Below are positions 45,771 through 57,701 of a DNA stretch of 64,000 bases, one piece after another (position 1 is the first letter of the stretch; the number at the start of each line of letters is the position of its first letter). Made by a program: the position numbers and the translations under genes. Source of the DNA: Helicostylum pulchrum (taxonomy: Eukaryota; Mucoromycota; Mucoromycetes; Mucorales; Mucoraceae). The stretch is taken from positions 496,001 to 560,000 of the forward strand of contig JAIXMO010000004.1 in NCBI GenBank assembly GCA_025677825.1, written 5' to 3'. Below the pieces are notes generated by a model. It ran no database searches and was not told the origin of the DNA. It saw nothing but the letters and a program-made list of their open reading frames with translations.

Positions 45771-48748
45771 TTAAATAAAGTGCTTAATAATCATTCCTTG
45801 GCTGGAATTTAACACATAACGGTTGCTTTCAAATTGTTCAGAATGGAAAAAGGATTGAATGTCTTGTACGTTCAATGATTTGGCTTTACTTTCAAATTCA
45901 GAAATCGAAACTGAAAGTTCGGTAGGAAGTCGCTTGTTACGAAGTTGATAAATTTTACGCTTTTCAGTAAAGATATCGTCTAATGTAGCAAATAATAATT
46001 CATGATCATCGCGAGAGTTTCTGATAAACTTCATGAAACGCTACAAAAAAAAAAAAAAAAAAGTTAGTATATATATATTAAAGAGTTTGTTTAAAACTTA
46101 CTCTACGAAGAATCTTCATCATACTGAATTTCTGTGCACTAATGAAACTATCTAATGCAACACGAATAGCCATATCAACATCATCTGAACGAACGTATTC
46201 TCTTAAATGCATCTTGGCATGTGCTTCCGCAAGACGAATCATAGATTCAAGATGACGTACAGTAATAGGAATACTACCACTAGCAAGTGATTCTCTTCTT
46301 AATTCAGAATAAAGACGAGATAACTTATCTTCATCTACTTGTTGTAATTTAGGCTGAATCTTTTCACGAGCATACATGATATATTTCTTTAAGAGATCTT
46401 GATCGATAATCTATATATGACGAATTATTAGTATCATTTCTTCTCCCCCCCCCCCCCCCCTCTTATTCAAAAAGTAATATATATAAAAACTTTTACATCT
46501 GCATCTTTGTTTCCAGGCTGAGCAAACTTTTCATCTGTTTCATTATGAAGAGGATGACTACGAATATGACTACCAATAACATTTTTAGCCAATATATGAT
46601 CAAGTTCAGGATCAACTAAATCCTTTACAACACAGAGTACATCAAAACGAGACAAGATAGGTTCAGTTAATTCAACATTTTGAGAAAAGGGAATAGACGA
46701 ATTGTAACGACCGCGGATAGGATTAGCAGCAGCTAAAACAGAACATCTAGCTTGAAGCGTAGTGACAATACCTGCCTTGGAGATAGAGATAGATTGTTGT
46801 TCCATTGCTTCATGAATAGATGTACGATCAGAATCGTTCATTTTATCAAACTCATCAATTAAACAAACACCACGATCAGCTAATACAAGAGCACCACCTT
46901 CCAATGTCCACTCACGAGTAATAGGATCCTTATGCACAGAAGCAGTCAAACCTACAGCACTTGCACCTTGACCAGTTGTGAACACAGCACGATGAGCAGT
47001 CTTTTCAACGTACTTGAGGAATTGTGATTTAGCAGTACCAGGATCACCCAACATTAAAATATTAATATCACCACGAATAATATGTTTACCTTGAATGTTC
47101 TTGGGCACACCACTAAACATAGCTAAGGCAATTGCTCTCTTGATATCATCATGACCGTAAATAGAAGGAGCTATACTCTTCATAATCTTTTTACCAATAC
47201 GTTTATCTTTACCCATAGCTAAAATTTGCTTGGTATCATCTTCAGTTAATCTATATGCAGCAAACATGTTTTCCTTCTTATTGATAAAGTTGGCTTCAAT
47301 AATGGTGGCAAATACAGGAAATCCGTTCTTGGTACTTAAGGAAGCATCAAAGTTGTTACGGTAGATACCAATCACTTCGATTTCCTCTCCAGGTTTGGCT
47401 TGATCAATTAAATCCCAAAGACAAATGACTTCTCGGTGACGAGGTAAACGACCAGGAGGGACGGTACCAGGGGATTCTTGAATAGTAAGCTTTTGGTAAT
47501 TACGATACACGGTTTGTTCCATATTAACGTTAAATGGACCTTTACTTTGACAACTAGGACAAGTATTAATCTTGATTTCGTTATGAATATCTTGATAAAA
47601 TGGGCCTAAAAGAGCTGAACATTTACCACAGTTATATTTGACCCATTTCAATTGAGGGAATACACCTGAACGACGTGTAACTACACCGGATACACGGATC
47701 AAACAATTCAATTGAGATTGTCTTAATTCACGTAAAGTATTCTTGACGGGTAAATCAGTAATACGTACATGGATTTCCCTGTGAATACGTTCGTAAGCAG
47801 GGAACTGCATCAACGTGACCTCTAATGCAACTTCATCAAGGATCTTCAACATGGCGATAGGCGAGTTGGATAAATAATACGCTAAAATGATCTTACTGTC
47901 TGCTAAATTTTCGTAATTGACTTCAAAGGATTCCTTGTTACGTTCACCCATATCTCTGATACGCTCACCGTAAACAGAAGTACCGTGTTCATCAACAAAT
48001 GTTTGTAAAAAGTCACGGAACTCTCTTTTGATACCTCGGCGTACAGCTTCTCTGGTAATCCAAACTGCAATAGATGAATCTTTAATGTTACGAAGATCGT
48101 TTAAAGACATTTCGGGAACACCGTCTTCATCTTGATCTATATTTTGAGCATCGTAAATATGACGGTGTCTTCTAACAGGAGGCAAACTATCATTTGCTTC
48201 CTCGTCTAATCCATAAATAAAAGCACCGGCAACACGGCCTTCTCTTCTTCTAATTTCTACATCACGTTTATTCAAGTTGTTGTCAAGTGCGTTACGGGCT
48301 CCTAAATCAAGTGCTTCATATTGTTGATCATCTACGCCTTCATTTTCATAATTATCCAGTTGTTCATTTTCAACGTAATCTCTGTAAGTTTTTTCTATCA
48401 GATTCCTCTCTTCCCTCCCTTTTTTTTTTTGGTCTGTGTTTTTTTTTTTTTTTTTACCTTTCAGCGTCTTGGAAAATATCAATATCACCATTATCAGAGT
48501 CATTTAAACCCTCATCATCAACAAGATCTTCTTGTTCATTTCTATATTCTGCTTCAGAAAAGAATGGAGCAGGGGAAGAAGGAAACAAGGAAGAGGGTTC
48601 AGGTGAATCTCCACCGTCTTGACTTCCTTCTTCTTCGTTGATACTGTTTCTTCTTCTCTTACTAAATCCAGACTGTAATTATTTTTGTAACAATTGAGTT
48701 ATAAGAAGAAGAAAAAAAAAAAACTAGACATTTCATTTATTTTACCAT
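45771..48748 (-). CDS. MCM2: DNA replication licensing factor MCM2, 893 aa
   Basis: Five exons: 48748-48746, 48672-48458, 48381-46497, 46410-46102, 46040-45771 (894 codons). The first coding exon is the ATG alone; the second begins [19 protein letters not shown]2 is a subunit of the MCM2-7 helicase loaded at origins. The acidic, Ser-rich N-terminus is the histone-binding and DDK-target region. Next come the MCM N-terminal domain with a C4 zinc finger (CGKC...CPSC), the AAA+ core with Walker [14 protein letters not shown], sensor-type [14 protein letters not shown], Walker [12 protein letters not shown] and the arginine finger SRFD, and the C-terminal winged-helix part. The MCM2-type order [15 protein letters not shown], cut, and IREAVRR-like blocks support the subunit call. 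Length is typical for fungi. Confidence 0.95.
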
Positions 48749-49407
48749 CCTATTTTATATATAAGCTTTTTTATATTAAAAAAAAAGAGAGAATAGACGA
48801 AAAAAAAAAAAAATTGTTCGAGAAAGCGCGTTTAGCGAAAGCGAATAGTCGCGACGCAAAAAAAAAAAATATAAAAAAGAGGACTGCTTTTACAAACCAA
48901 TAAAATGGTAATGACAGTTACAGTAAGATATCTCCTATGTGCGTACACAATAAGAATCATGTTTATAATGGAGAAACTGTCAGTTTTCTCATGTTACTCA
49001 AAAAAGTAAAGGGTTTAAGTATAAAGCGTATTATGAAAGAAGAAAAAGAAAGAAGGGGTAGCCAATGACGGACATTTGTTGGTCGCAAATGATAATCGGA
49101 TAAACCCAACAAAGAGATGACTAAAGTTACGTAAACTACCTGTCAGTGGTTATGCTGTAAAACATGGGTTTTTTTTATCAGGTGGACCCCAAAATTCCTG
49201 CATTGTACCACAGCGGGCAATTCCACAATTTAAAATTTCCCGAGAAAATAGCCCTCCCCAAAAAAAAAAAAGAAGGTTGTCAAAAAAGATAAAGTGAAAG
49301 ATAAAGATTTTATTTAACAAATTAATCACAGGAAAAAAAAGGTGAATTTCATGCGAAAGAATTTACGTGGGTAGAGATAGAGAGATAGAGAGAGAGTGGG
49401 GGAATAT
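48749..49407. other. Region between MCM2 start and transaldolase stop
   Basis: About 660 bases with no gene. A CG-rich cluster close to the MCM2 start is listed separately. The part next to transaldolase has AGAGA repeats at about 49374-49397. Confidence 0.6.
48825..48859 (-). promoter_or_regulatory. CG-rich cluster upstream of MCM2, possible MBF/SBF (E2F-like) sites
   Basis: In otherwise A/T-dominated DNA, 77-111 bases before the MCM2 ATG, the sequence holds AACGCGC (MCB core ACGCG read on the coding strand), GCTTTCGC and GTCGCGAC. Fungal MCM genes are commonly driven at G1/S by MBF/SBF-type factors that read ACGCGT and CRCGAAA. The fit is by motif and position only. Confidence 0.45.
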
Positions 49408-50534
49408 TTACAAAGCGAGCTTCTCCTTCAATAAGTTTTCGAGCTTAACACCATCCTTGGCAAAGTTACGAATACCTTCAGACAACTTTTCAGTGGCCAT
49501 AGCATCTTGGTTCATTTCCCAACGGAAAGCCTTTTCATCCTTGAAGAAAGAGACCTTTTCAAGATCACAGGCTTGAGCAATCTCAGGGCTCAACTTGCGT
49601 TCCAATTTCTTTTGATCCTTTTGTAAATCACCCAAAAGATTGGGAGAGATGGTCAAGAAATCACAACCGGCTAATTCCTCAATCTCACCAGTGTTACGGA
49701 AAGAAGCACCCATAACAATAGTGTTATAACCGAACTTCTTGTAGTAGTTGTAGATGTTGGTGACAGATACGACACCAGGATCACTGGTAGCAGAGTAGTT
49801 CTCACCAGTGCTCTTCTTGTACCAATCAAGGATACGTCCAACGAAAGGAGAGATGAGAGTAATACCAGCTTCGGCACATGCAACAGCTTGAGCGAAACCA
49901 AACAACAAGGTCAAGTTACAGTGGATTTGATGCTCGGTTTCAAGAACGTGAGCAGCTTGGATACCTTCCCAAGTAGAAGCAATCTTGATCAAGACACGAT
50001 CTTTATCAACACCGTTATCAGCGTACAATTTAATAAGAGAAAGGGCCTTGGCAATAGTAGCTTCCTTGTTGAAAGAAAGACGAGCATCAACCTCGGTAGA
50101 GACACGACCGGGAACAATCTTTAAGATCTCAGCACCAAAGTTAACTAAAAGCTTATCAGTAGCTAATTCGAGCTTTTCTTCGTCAGAACTAATAGAAATT
50201 TATTTAGCCTTTTTGTTTTCTTTCTCCACTAACCCCAACACTTTTTTTTTTGTTTTTTTAATTTATCTATTTATTTATTTACTTACATATCCTTAGATTG
50301 AGCATACTTGATAGCATCTTCGATAAGATGAGCATATTGAGGCTTTTGAGCAGCAGCCAAGATTAAAGAAGGGTTGGTGGTAGCATCTTGAGGCTTGTAT
50401 TGGGCAATAGCTAAAAAGAACGCGTCAATACCATACATGATTTAACTTGTATAAAAAAAAAGAGACTTACATTCGAAATCACCGGAATCGGCAACAATAG
50501 TGGTGAATTGTTTGAGTTGTTCGAGGACAGACAT
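49408..50534 (-). CDS. TAL1: Transaldolase, 322 aa
   Basis: Three exons: 50534-50471, 50410-50287, 50188-49408 (323 codons). Transaldolase moves a three-carbon dihydroxyacetone unit between sugar phosphates in the non-oxidative pentose phosphate pathway, in the cytosol. The start is typical ([20 protein letters not shown]) and the family blocks follow: [25 protein letters not shown], the Schiff-base lysine in [13 protein letters not shown], and [13 protein letters not shown]. Length equals the usual 320-335 residues. Codon bias is strong and coding content is C-rich at third positions, consistent with high expression. Both introns lie in the first quarter of the gene, a common pattern for highly expressed fungal genes. 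Confidence 0.97.
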
Positions 50535-51655
50535 ATTTGATTAAAAGTATTAAGGAAAAAATAAAGGAAAAGAAAAGAACAAAAAAGTATGACTCAATAA
50601 AGCACTATTTATAATCCAGCTTTTTTCGAAACGCACATCTCGGTGATTGAAAAAAGATGACGGCGATGAAGGGACTTACAAATTTATTTGTCATGGAAAA
50701 AAGAGAGTACAGGACCTAATTTAAGTGGTTCTGAATCAAGTTTGCTTAGTTGTATTTTATTAATAAGCGGTTACTTGGGCCAATACGCATTACTTGGGTT
50801 ATATGCATTACCTGGGGTGATATGCATTAAAAGAAAAGGCTAATTACCATATTTATCTTGCTGTATTTTTAATATTTTTTCTTTCTCCTGTATCCTTAGT
50901 TGACAGCTCTATTTTCTTGTTTGTAATTCACTTTGCTTGTGAAAGCTCTGATAAGCGACTCTACAATGTTCATCTCTCCGTAAGTATCCTTCAAATGTTT
51001 ACTTTAAACTACGATACTTACAAAACCTCATTGCTTCTTAGCCAATTGGCTCTATCATCACTCTATTACAAGCTATAGGGGTGCTCATTAAAATAACATG
51101 GAGCATTTCTATTGTCATTGGTGATAGCAATACTATGTTTTGGTGAAGGTTTGTATTGTGGCGTTTTTTAAATTGGGGAAGACATAATTAAAAGTTGCAA
51201 GTAATAATAAAAAGGAAGTTCTCAACTAATTTTGAGCCGTATATATTTAATTTATGAAGAGATTGTATGAAAGATTGGAAAGGGATACAGGCTAAATCAA
51301 ATAACATGAACACAGAGATACTTTTAGTCCTATATCATATCTAGTAGTTTTTAGATATATTGTTACGTGGTATTCTAATAAATAGCTCTGAACTTTTGCA
51401 AAAAAAAAAAAAAGATACACAGCATATTTTTTTTTTTTTGTACAGTAACTTGTGTGACTTCAAGAACTATTTAAAGTGTAATAATCCATAGTTGCCTGTC
51501 CATTATTCTCTTTAAAACGCATGTTTTTAAGTGAAGACTTAGAAGGATTGTACCCAGTTAGTCAACTAGTTACAGTTAGGTTTCATTAAATTTAGGGTTC
51601 TCTTTATTTAAATAAAAATTGTTTATTTTATTTTCGTAAAAAAAGGCTTTTCGAA
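50535..51655. other. Intergenic with tandem repeat and a faint coding trace
   Basis: About 1.1 kb. A three-copy 18-20-base repeat lies at 50771-50828. A stretch at 50894-50979 (reading ESSDKRLYNVHLS) ends at a GTAAGT donor and would join, through TTAG, to 51042-51146, which reads a hydrophobic PIGSIITLLQAIGVLIK segment before a stop; no start codon was found, so this is only a possible relic or missed small gene. Confidence 0.4.
50771..50828. repeat. Three-copy tandem repeat, unit 18-20 bp
   Basis: Imperfect copies of TTACTTGGGY(2)ATRYGCA follow each other (TTACTTGGG, TTACTTGGG, TTACCTGGGG starts). It lies about 240 bases upstream of the transaldolase start codon. Confidence 0.7.
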
Positions 51656-52706
51656 ATGTCATCATTACCATACGAAATCTTAACACTTATATTTGACCGT
51701 TTATGTTTAAAGGATCTATTACAATGTCAACTTACCAGCAAAGAATGGTGTAGAAACTCATTGACCAGTGTATATTCCAATGCAGATCTATATTCAGGGG
51801 AGGAAGCAAGACTCTTTATTCGAGCCATATCGAATTCGCCACAATTAGGTTTATACCTATGTGGTGAAGATAGTTTAGCCGGATACCGAACAATATGTGA
51901 TCAAATTGACCAGTTTAAAAACTTACGACGGCCCACTTTTGATATTCTGTCCTATACGTACCTGACTCATTTCGATGGTTTGATTGAAAAGTGTCCCCAC
52001 CTAAAGGACGTAGACAGCAACGCAATACAGCGACCAAACAAACCCGGACTCGAACCAATGATACATCCGCGCCCAGACATACATACACTTGAGTGTGATT
52101 GGAAACTAATTTGTATCGAAAGTCAGTTAGAATATGTAATGCGTAAATTTCCCAACCTTCAAAGACTGAGAATTTTGACTACTGACCGTGAACCCGAGGT
52201 TTCCGGTCCCACTTTTATAAAATTCATACAGTATGCTATGTCTACGTCAGAATTCTCATTAAGAATATACGTTAGAAAAGAATATTTTTATCCGGTTTAT
52301 GAAGACAAAAAATGCATGTACAAACGTAAGTATAGGTTATTCTACGCGTCCCAATCTCTGCGAATTTTCTTTGGGACTCAATCATATTGATGATAAGAAA
52401 ACGGATCCTACAGTTATCGATATGCCTCATTCATCACTCGATTAGTTAACATGGCACGATCCCCTTACGGATGAGGAAGATAATCCTGCTACGGACGAAG
52501 AAGATCGTAATTCAGAAGTTTTCATCAAGCTGAAAACAGAGAGAGGGTTAAGATATTATTTTGGCAATAGATGCGGGCTGCTTCAAGTCGATGAAATTTT
52601 CTACCTCTCAGCAACACGAAATACTCGACTTGATATAAATTGTAAAGACTTTAAGGAATTTAGAAGAAAAGACTTTTGCAGCTATCATTGTAGCTGGATT
52701 TTTTAA
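51656..52706 (+). pseudogene. F-box protein gene, apparently broken
   Basis: The first frame, 51656-52390, starts with an F-box, MSSLPYEILTLIFDRLCLKD, cut, and LLQCQLTSKEWCRNS, then has leucine-rich-repeat-like content (FPNLQRLRIL). F-box proteins present substrates to SCF ubiquitin ligases. Around 52295-52370 the coding signal moves to another frame (NLCEFSLGLNHIDDKK), meets an in-frame TAG at 52443-52445, and continues in that frame as WHDPLTDEEDNPATDEED to a TAA at 52706. No intron with matching phase was found that would repair it, although a GTAAGT lies at 52326. It is either a pseudogene of about 350 codons or contains an assembly error. Confidence 0.6.
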
Positions 52707-53079
52707 TCATTTCATATAATGTCAAATCATAAACTTTAAAAGCGAAAACAACAAACAATTACAATCACCTGATGATTACAAAGTTTTTTTTTTTTATATC
52801 ATACAACTTGAGTCCAAGACGTGTTTCCTGTTTCTTAATAAATTAAAAGCCATTATTTATTATTACTGCTAAAATTAGCAGTAATTTCTTAAACTACGGT
52901 ATAGTGACCTCAGGTCTCAAAAATTACGGTACTTTCACAACCGAGGTTTAAATAAAAAATACTTGATTTCGCTGAGCGGGTCTCAAGCGAATGGGACCTA
53001 ATTTTTTCCAATTATATAACTTTAAATTCCATGCCTGACTAAGTTTCTTTTATCAAAACAACTTTTGCGTTCTACATCA

Positions 53080-53533
53080 TAAAAAAATTGAACATCAACA
53101 CCGCCCTTAACTAAAAGTTCAGAAATTTTTTGACATTATTCATCAGAGTCGGCCTTGGTAATATGATGCTTTTCTACCATAGGTAGTAAACTTTCCAGGA
53201 TTTTTTTTGAGATGTACCTATGTATGCAATAATAGAAAACATGGGTTTATTGGGAAATCTGTCCATATTGGATTCTTTGACACCAAGACCGTTTTGGATT
53301 TAAACAATGGTAATGTTTTTAGATGCAGCAGGAAGCACTTTAAGAGTAATAAGGGTATAATCATAAGGTGTGGAGCCAATACATTCGGATACAATACGTA
53401 CAACTATTCTAAAAAAATATAAATATGTTCCCAAACTATCATCCCTGTCCAACGTTTTAAAAAAAAAGAAAAAAAAGTCCAATTGAGAGTGAACGCACTG
53501 TATGATAAAAACACTACCATTGTTTAAAGTCAT
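53080..53533 (-). pseudogene. Possible ankyrin-repeat gene relic
   Basis: Minus-strand pieces resemble eroded ankyrin repeats: CIGSTPYDYTLITLKVL, PAASKNITIV, then MDRFPNKPMFSIIAYIG and, after a stop, KISELLVKGGVDVQF. Each has the spacing of an ankyrin helix pair and turn, but stops and shifts separate them. The reading is weak and rests on pattern only. Confidence 0.25.
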
Positions 53534-54767
53534 TTGATTTTGATTTATTAATGAGGATGGAGAAAACTAACCCCTATTTTTTTCTTTTCTTTTTTTACTC
53601 GCTTGGGAACTCTCAAAAAGAAGTTTATTGTCTTGTTCTTATATACTATTTTTGATGTTTTTTAAACCGTATGCGACAGGACAAAAAAAAGACTCAAGTA
53701 AATATGTGTCGAAATGATCGATGAACACCTTTGTTGTGAAATATACAAATATCCAGTTTTTGTAACGACGGTAAAGTATGGATATATATCCATTTCCAGT
53801 GTTAGTTTATTCCGTAGGCGAGTCGTTACGCATTCCTTGGCATATTCCAATTTTGATGGTCAGTGTCTTGCTGTCTAGTCCGTTGCAATGGACCATCAAA
53901 ATATAGTTTTGATCTCACCGTCTATTACAGTATCAAAAACATTAACACAACACCATTTTTTTTTTCATTCTTTGGTTCTTTGCTACTTGATTTGTTTAGG
54001 TTACATTGTAGGATTACTCGTATAAGTTATTTAAGGGCAATATAATGAAACAAATGAATTACAGATAGAGTACTTATGTAACCATATTATGTATACTTTA
54101 TATTTACTGCAATTATTTCATAATAAACATTCAAGTGCACAAGATATGTTCAATTCTTTCCTGGAATTAGAAATAGCAGTTTTTTTACATATACGCTCAC
54201 GAGTAGATCTTTTTACTGCTGTAATACAAAGTTACTAGTTATAATTACGTAATGAGTGGATGGAAACAACACTTAATGCTCAGTCGGCGTTATGCTACCT
54301 AAAGAAGATATTTAATTTAAAAAAGCCGAAAGCATTCAGTAAATATTTCTTGTAGTCCGGCAAAAGATTCTTTTTAAATATTCATGACTTCACACTATAT
54401 TACACACTAGAGTTTTTTTTTTTCAAAAAGAAAGATAGCAATAAAAATAACAACGTCTAAATACCAGTGCAAATACGAGACATACCTCTACAAACGAGAA
54501 CAAATAGACCGTTTTAAAAGAAGAGAAAACATGTTTTTAATGAGAAAGTGACTGCTTCTTTCTTTTTATGCTATTCCAACTAACAGCAGCGCCCGGATTA
54601 TGGCTTGAAAATAGGTCAATTGCTCAGTCAACCATACAACTCCTTCTCTCTCTCCCCCCAAGTAGGGTATGTTTAATATTTTTTTTTGTATGTGTATAGA
54701 GTAGAACGTTATTGAAAAAGAATCGAGAAAAAAGAAAGCGATTGGACATATGGACATATGGATATAT

Positions 54768-54788
54768 GAATGGATGGATGGATGGATG
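54768..54788. repeat. (TGGA)n microsatellite
   Basis: About five TGGA/GGAT units, about 190-210 bases upstream of the RPL8 start codon, after a GGACATAT repeat. Confidence 0.9.
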
Positions 54789-54980
54789 ATTTACGATTTA
54801 GATTTGGATGAAAAAATAAAGGAGGACTGATTTCTTTTTTTAATGTACAACATTTCTCGATTCTTTTTTACATTACATTGACGCTACGCACACACTATAT
54901 ATATGTATACAACCTTTTCATGGATTCAAAACTAACTTTATTTTATTTTATTATGGATTTAAAAGATATATATATTTTAA

Positions 54981-55745
54981 ATGGGTCGTGTTATTCGTGC
55001 TCAGAGAAAGGGTGCCGGAAGTATTTTCCGTTCCCACACCGTTGGTCGTAAAGGTGCTGCCAAGCTCAGAGTTTTTGATTTTGCTGAACGTCATGGTTAT
55101 GTTCGTGGTATTGTCAAGGATATCATTCACGATCCTGGAAGAGGTGCCCCTCTTGCCAAGGTTGTCTTCCGTGACCCTTATAAGTACAAGCTCCGTACCG
55201 AGACATTTATTGCCACCGAAGGTATGTACACCGGTCAATTCATCTATGCTGGTAAGAAGGCTACCTTGAACATTGGTAACGTCTTGCCTTTGGCCTCTAT
55301 GCCCGAAGGTACCGTTATCTGTAACGTTGAAGAGAAGGTTGGTGATCGTGGATCTATTGCCCGTACCTCTGGTAATTATGCTACTGTTATTGGTCACGGT
55401 GATGATGGTAAGACTCGTATTCGTCTTCCCTCTGGTTCCAAGAAGGTTATTCCCTCTACCTCTCGTGCCGTCATTGGTATCATTGCTGGTGGTGGTCGTA
55501 TCGATAAGCCCCTCTTGAAGGCTGGTCGTGCTTTCCACAAGTACAGAGTCAAGCGTAACTCTTGGCCCAAGACTCGTGGTGTTGCTATGAACCCCGTCGA
55601 CCATCCTCATGGTGGTGGTAACCATCAACATATTGGTAAGGCTTCTACTATGGCCCGTGACTCTCCTGCTGGTCAAAAGGTTGGTTTGATTGCTGCTCGT
55701 CGTACTGGTCTCCTCCGTGGTACCAAGAAGGTTAAGGATGCTTAA
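54981..55745 (+). CDS. RPL8: 60S ribosomal protein L8 (uL2), 254 aa
   Basis: Intronless frame of 255 codons. uL2 is a core component of the large ribosomal subunit next to the peptidyl transferase centre. It starts [20 protein letters not shown] and has the conserved blocks [26 protein letters not shown], and [17 protein letters not shown] containing the invariant His. It ends [12 protein letters not shown]; length equals that of other eukaryotes. Codon use is strongly biased (CGT, GGT, AAG, C-ending), as expected for a ribosomal protein. A 293-codon open frame on the opposite strand is a shadow of this bias. A TATATATA block lies about 85 bases upstream. Confidence 0.98.
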   Translation: MGRVIRAQRKGAGSIFRSHTVGRKGAAKLRVFDFAERHGYVRGIVKDIIHDPGRGAPLAKVVFRDPYKYKLRTETFIATEGMYTGQFIYAGKKATLNIGNVLPLASMPEGTVICNVEEKVGDRGSIARTSGNYATVIGHGDDGKTRIRLPSGSKKVIPSTSRAVIGIIAGGGRIDKPLLKAGRAFHKYRVKRNSWPKTRGVAMNPVDHPHGGGNHQHIGKASTMARDSPAGQKVGLIAARRTGLLRGTKKVKDA

Positions 55746-55907
55746 ACTAATCACATACACATATATTTTTTTATTTTGAGATACAAAGTAATAAAAAAAC
55801 AATAAAAAATAACGTATTTTTACCGCTGTCACATATATTTTAAAATTTTTGTTTTTCCTTTTTTTTGTTTTTCTTTCTTTTCTTTCTCGTTCTTACATAA
55901 ACAAAAG

Positions 55908-57683
55908 ATGCGTATTAAACTTACTACAAGTTCACCTTTACCAAATTACAATTGTTGGTTTGTATTAACGGAAAAGAATGAAGCACAGACAGTTCACCAT
56001 TTAAGAAGAAAGATCGTTAAAGATCTTGAATTGAATTCAGAACCAAGTCTTTTACAATTATCTATGGATGGCTTTCATTTGTTGCCTCAAAGTAACATTC
56101 AAGGTTTACTACGTGACGGTGATCTTATCAAGTAAGTTCTATTGTTTATTTATTTATTACCGTTTCTCCTTTTTTTTTTTTTTTTTCTTCTCTTTTTTTT
56201 TTTCCTTTTCTCATTTTAAAAACAAAACAACTAAAGAAAAAAAAATATGTTGATAGTGTTGAGCAAGTGAATTTTGTTAAACCTATTATCAAGAAAAGAA
56301 AGCTCTGTAAGTGTATATCATATAAGTTTTGTACGTTTTTTTTCTAACCTATTCTTACTCTTTTTCTTTAAGCTTCTGTTGAAGAGTCACCACCACCACC
56401 TGTAAAAAAGTCTAAAAAAGAAAAATCAACCAAGGCGTCTAAACCAGAATCGAAAGAGAAAAAGGAATCCAAGTCTGAAGAGAAAAAGCGTTTAAAAGCA
56501 CTTGAGAAAGAGTGTTTAAAGGCACAAAAGATAAAGAGTTCAAAAGCAGCAGAGAAAAAGCGTTCAAGATCCGAAGAAAAAGTAATAAAGTCTAAAAAGA
56601 CTCCTAAACAAGTCGCAAAAGAGAATAAGGTTGCAGAGAAGATAGTGCAAAAGTCAACTCCATTTGAAGGCAAAGAACAAACTAAAAAGAGAAATATGCG
56701 TCGTCGGGAATTAAAGCGTAGGTTAAGAACGGTGGCAGCAGTTGACCCAATTCCTGTTCAAATCAATACAGCACCCGCCTTAGTTGATCAAGAAGTACAA
56801 ATACAAAATTTAAGTATATCAAATGTAGAACCTTCACAATTATTGAAAAAGAACAAGAACAAGAAAAAGAATCATATGAAGCAAATGGATCAAAGATCTC
56901 ACGTTCATTATCCTCAAGATAAAGAAGTGGCTGCACCAGAACAAGTGACAACAGTTGTAGGTAATAATGGTAATCAATTTGGAAGAGCTTTTGTTACTTT
57001 TGTCGAATCAGAAAAAAATTATAAGGAACGCCATAATTCTAATTTTAGTCAAGAGTATCCTATTCATCGTATGCCTACTTTGTTTTATGCAAACAAAGGA
57101 TTAACTGAAAATGAATTGAGTCAACCGGAAACTGAATTGGTGGTAGATCAAGCTCAACCTGCAGAATTACATCAAGTAGAAACTGTAACTGAAGTAGCTG
57201 TAGTACAACCACCTGTTAACCATGTCCAAGAAGAGAAGAAGGAGATAAATTATAATGATTTAGTTCAAGTCAATTTTTCTGACAATGTACCATCTGTAGG
57301 GTCTAAATTAGCTATAAAAGTAAAGTATACACACTTACAAAAAAAAATTCATGCAACTAATTTTTTTTCCCTTTTTTTTTTGCGTATAGACTTTAGAATT
57401 AACGTCTACTTATACACCTGAAATATCCGATTGGAAGCATGTCATTCTAAAGCAAATTGATACTGAGAATGGTCAAGTAAAGTTTGAATTTTTACCTGGG
57501 TATGGAAAAGCAACTACAAAAGGTGGCAAATTTGATAATAAAAAGAATAGAAAGAGATATGATGATTGGTATGATCAACAACAACAGCACGATGATGACG
57601 ATGAAGAAGAAGAAGAAGAAGAGGAGGAAAATGAAGCTACTTTTGAAATGACTGATATTTTTGAAATGAGAATTATATCTTAG
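55908..57683 (+). CDS. COIL: Coilin, 504 aa
   Basis: Four exons: 55908-56131, 56257-56306, 56373-57319, 57390-57683 (505 codons). Coilin is the scaffold of Cajal bodies in the nucleus. Residues 1-78 form the coilin N-terminal ubiquitin-like domain: MRIKLTTSSPLPNYNCWFVL, TVHHLRRKIVKDL, LQLSMDGFHLLP and GLLRDGDLI are diagnostic. A long, Lys/Ser-rich disordered middle (KKSKKEKSTKASKPESKEKK, cut) contains nuclear targeting signals. The end is a Tudor-like domain at about 386-450 (NYNDLVQVNFSDNVPSVGSK, cut; SDWKHVILKQIDTENGQVKF) and a very acidic tail. The stop lies 18 bases from that of prefoldin 6. Fungal coilins are diverged in sequence, but the N-terminal match is good. Confidence 0.88.
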
Positions 57684-57701
57684 GAAAAAATACTTTTTAT
57701 T

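Larger units (their letters stand above)
52707..54980. other. Long gene-poor stretch
   Basis: About 2.3 kb between the broken F-box gene and RPL8. Apart from a weak ankyrin-like relic (listed) I see no gene. A 12-base inverted pair (ATTTTGATGGTC / GACCATCAAAAT) sits at about 53849-53901. A (TGGA)n run lies at 54768-54788. The last 100 bases contain TATATATA at about 54895, a possible TATA element for RPL8. Confidence 0.5.

Noticed and set aside
52326..52445. Intron from GTAAGT to GATTAG to repair the F-box frame
   Set aside because: The donor leaves phase 1 while the acceptor would need phase 0, so the frame is not restored.
54951..55832. 293-codon open frame on the minus strand over RPL8
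   Set aside because: It is an antisense shadow created by the strong codon bias of RPL8; its content (Thr/Asn/Ser-rich) has no domain.
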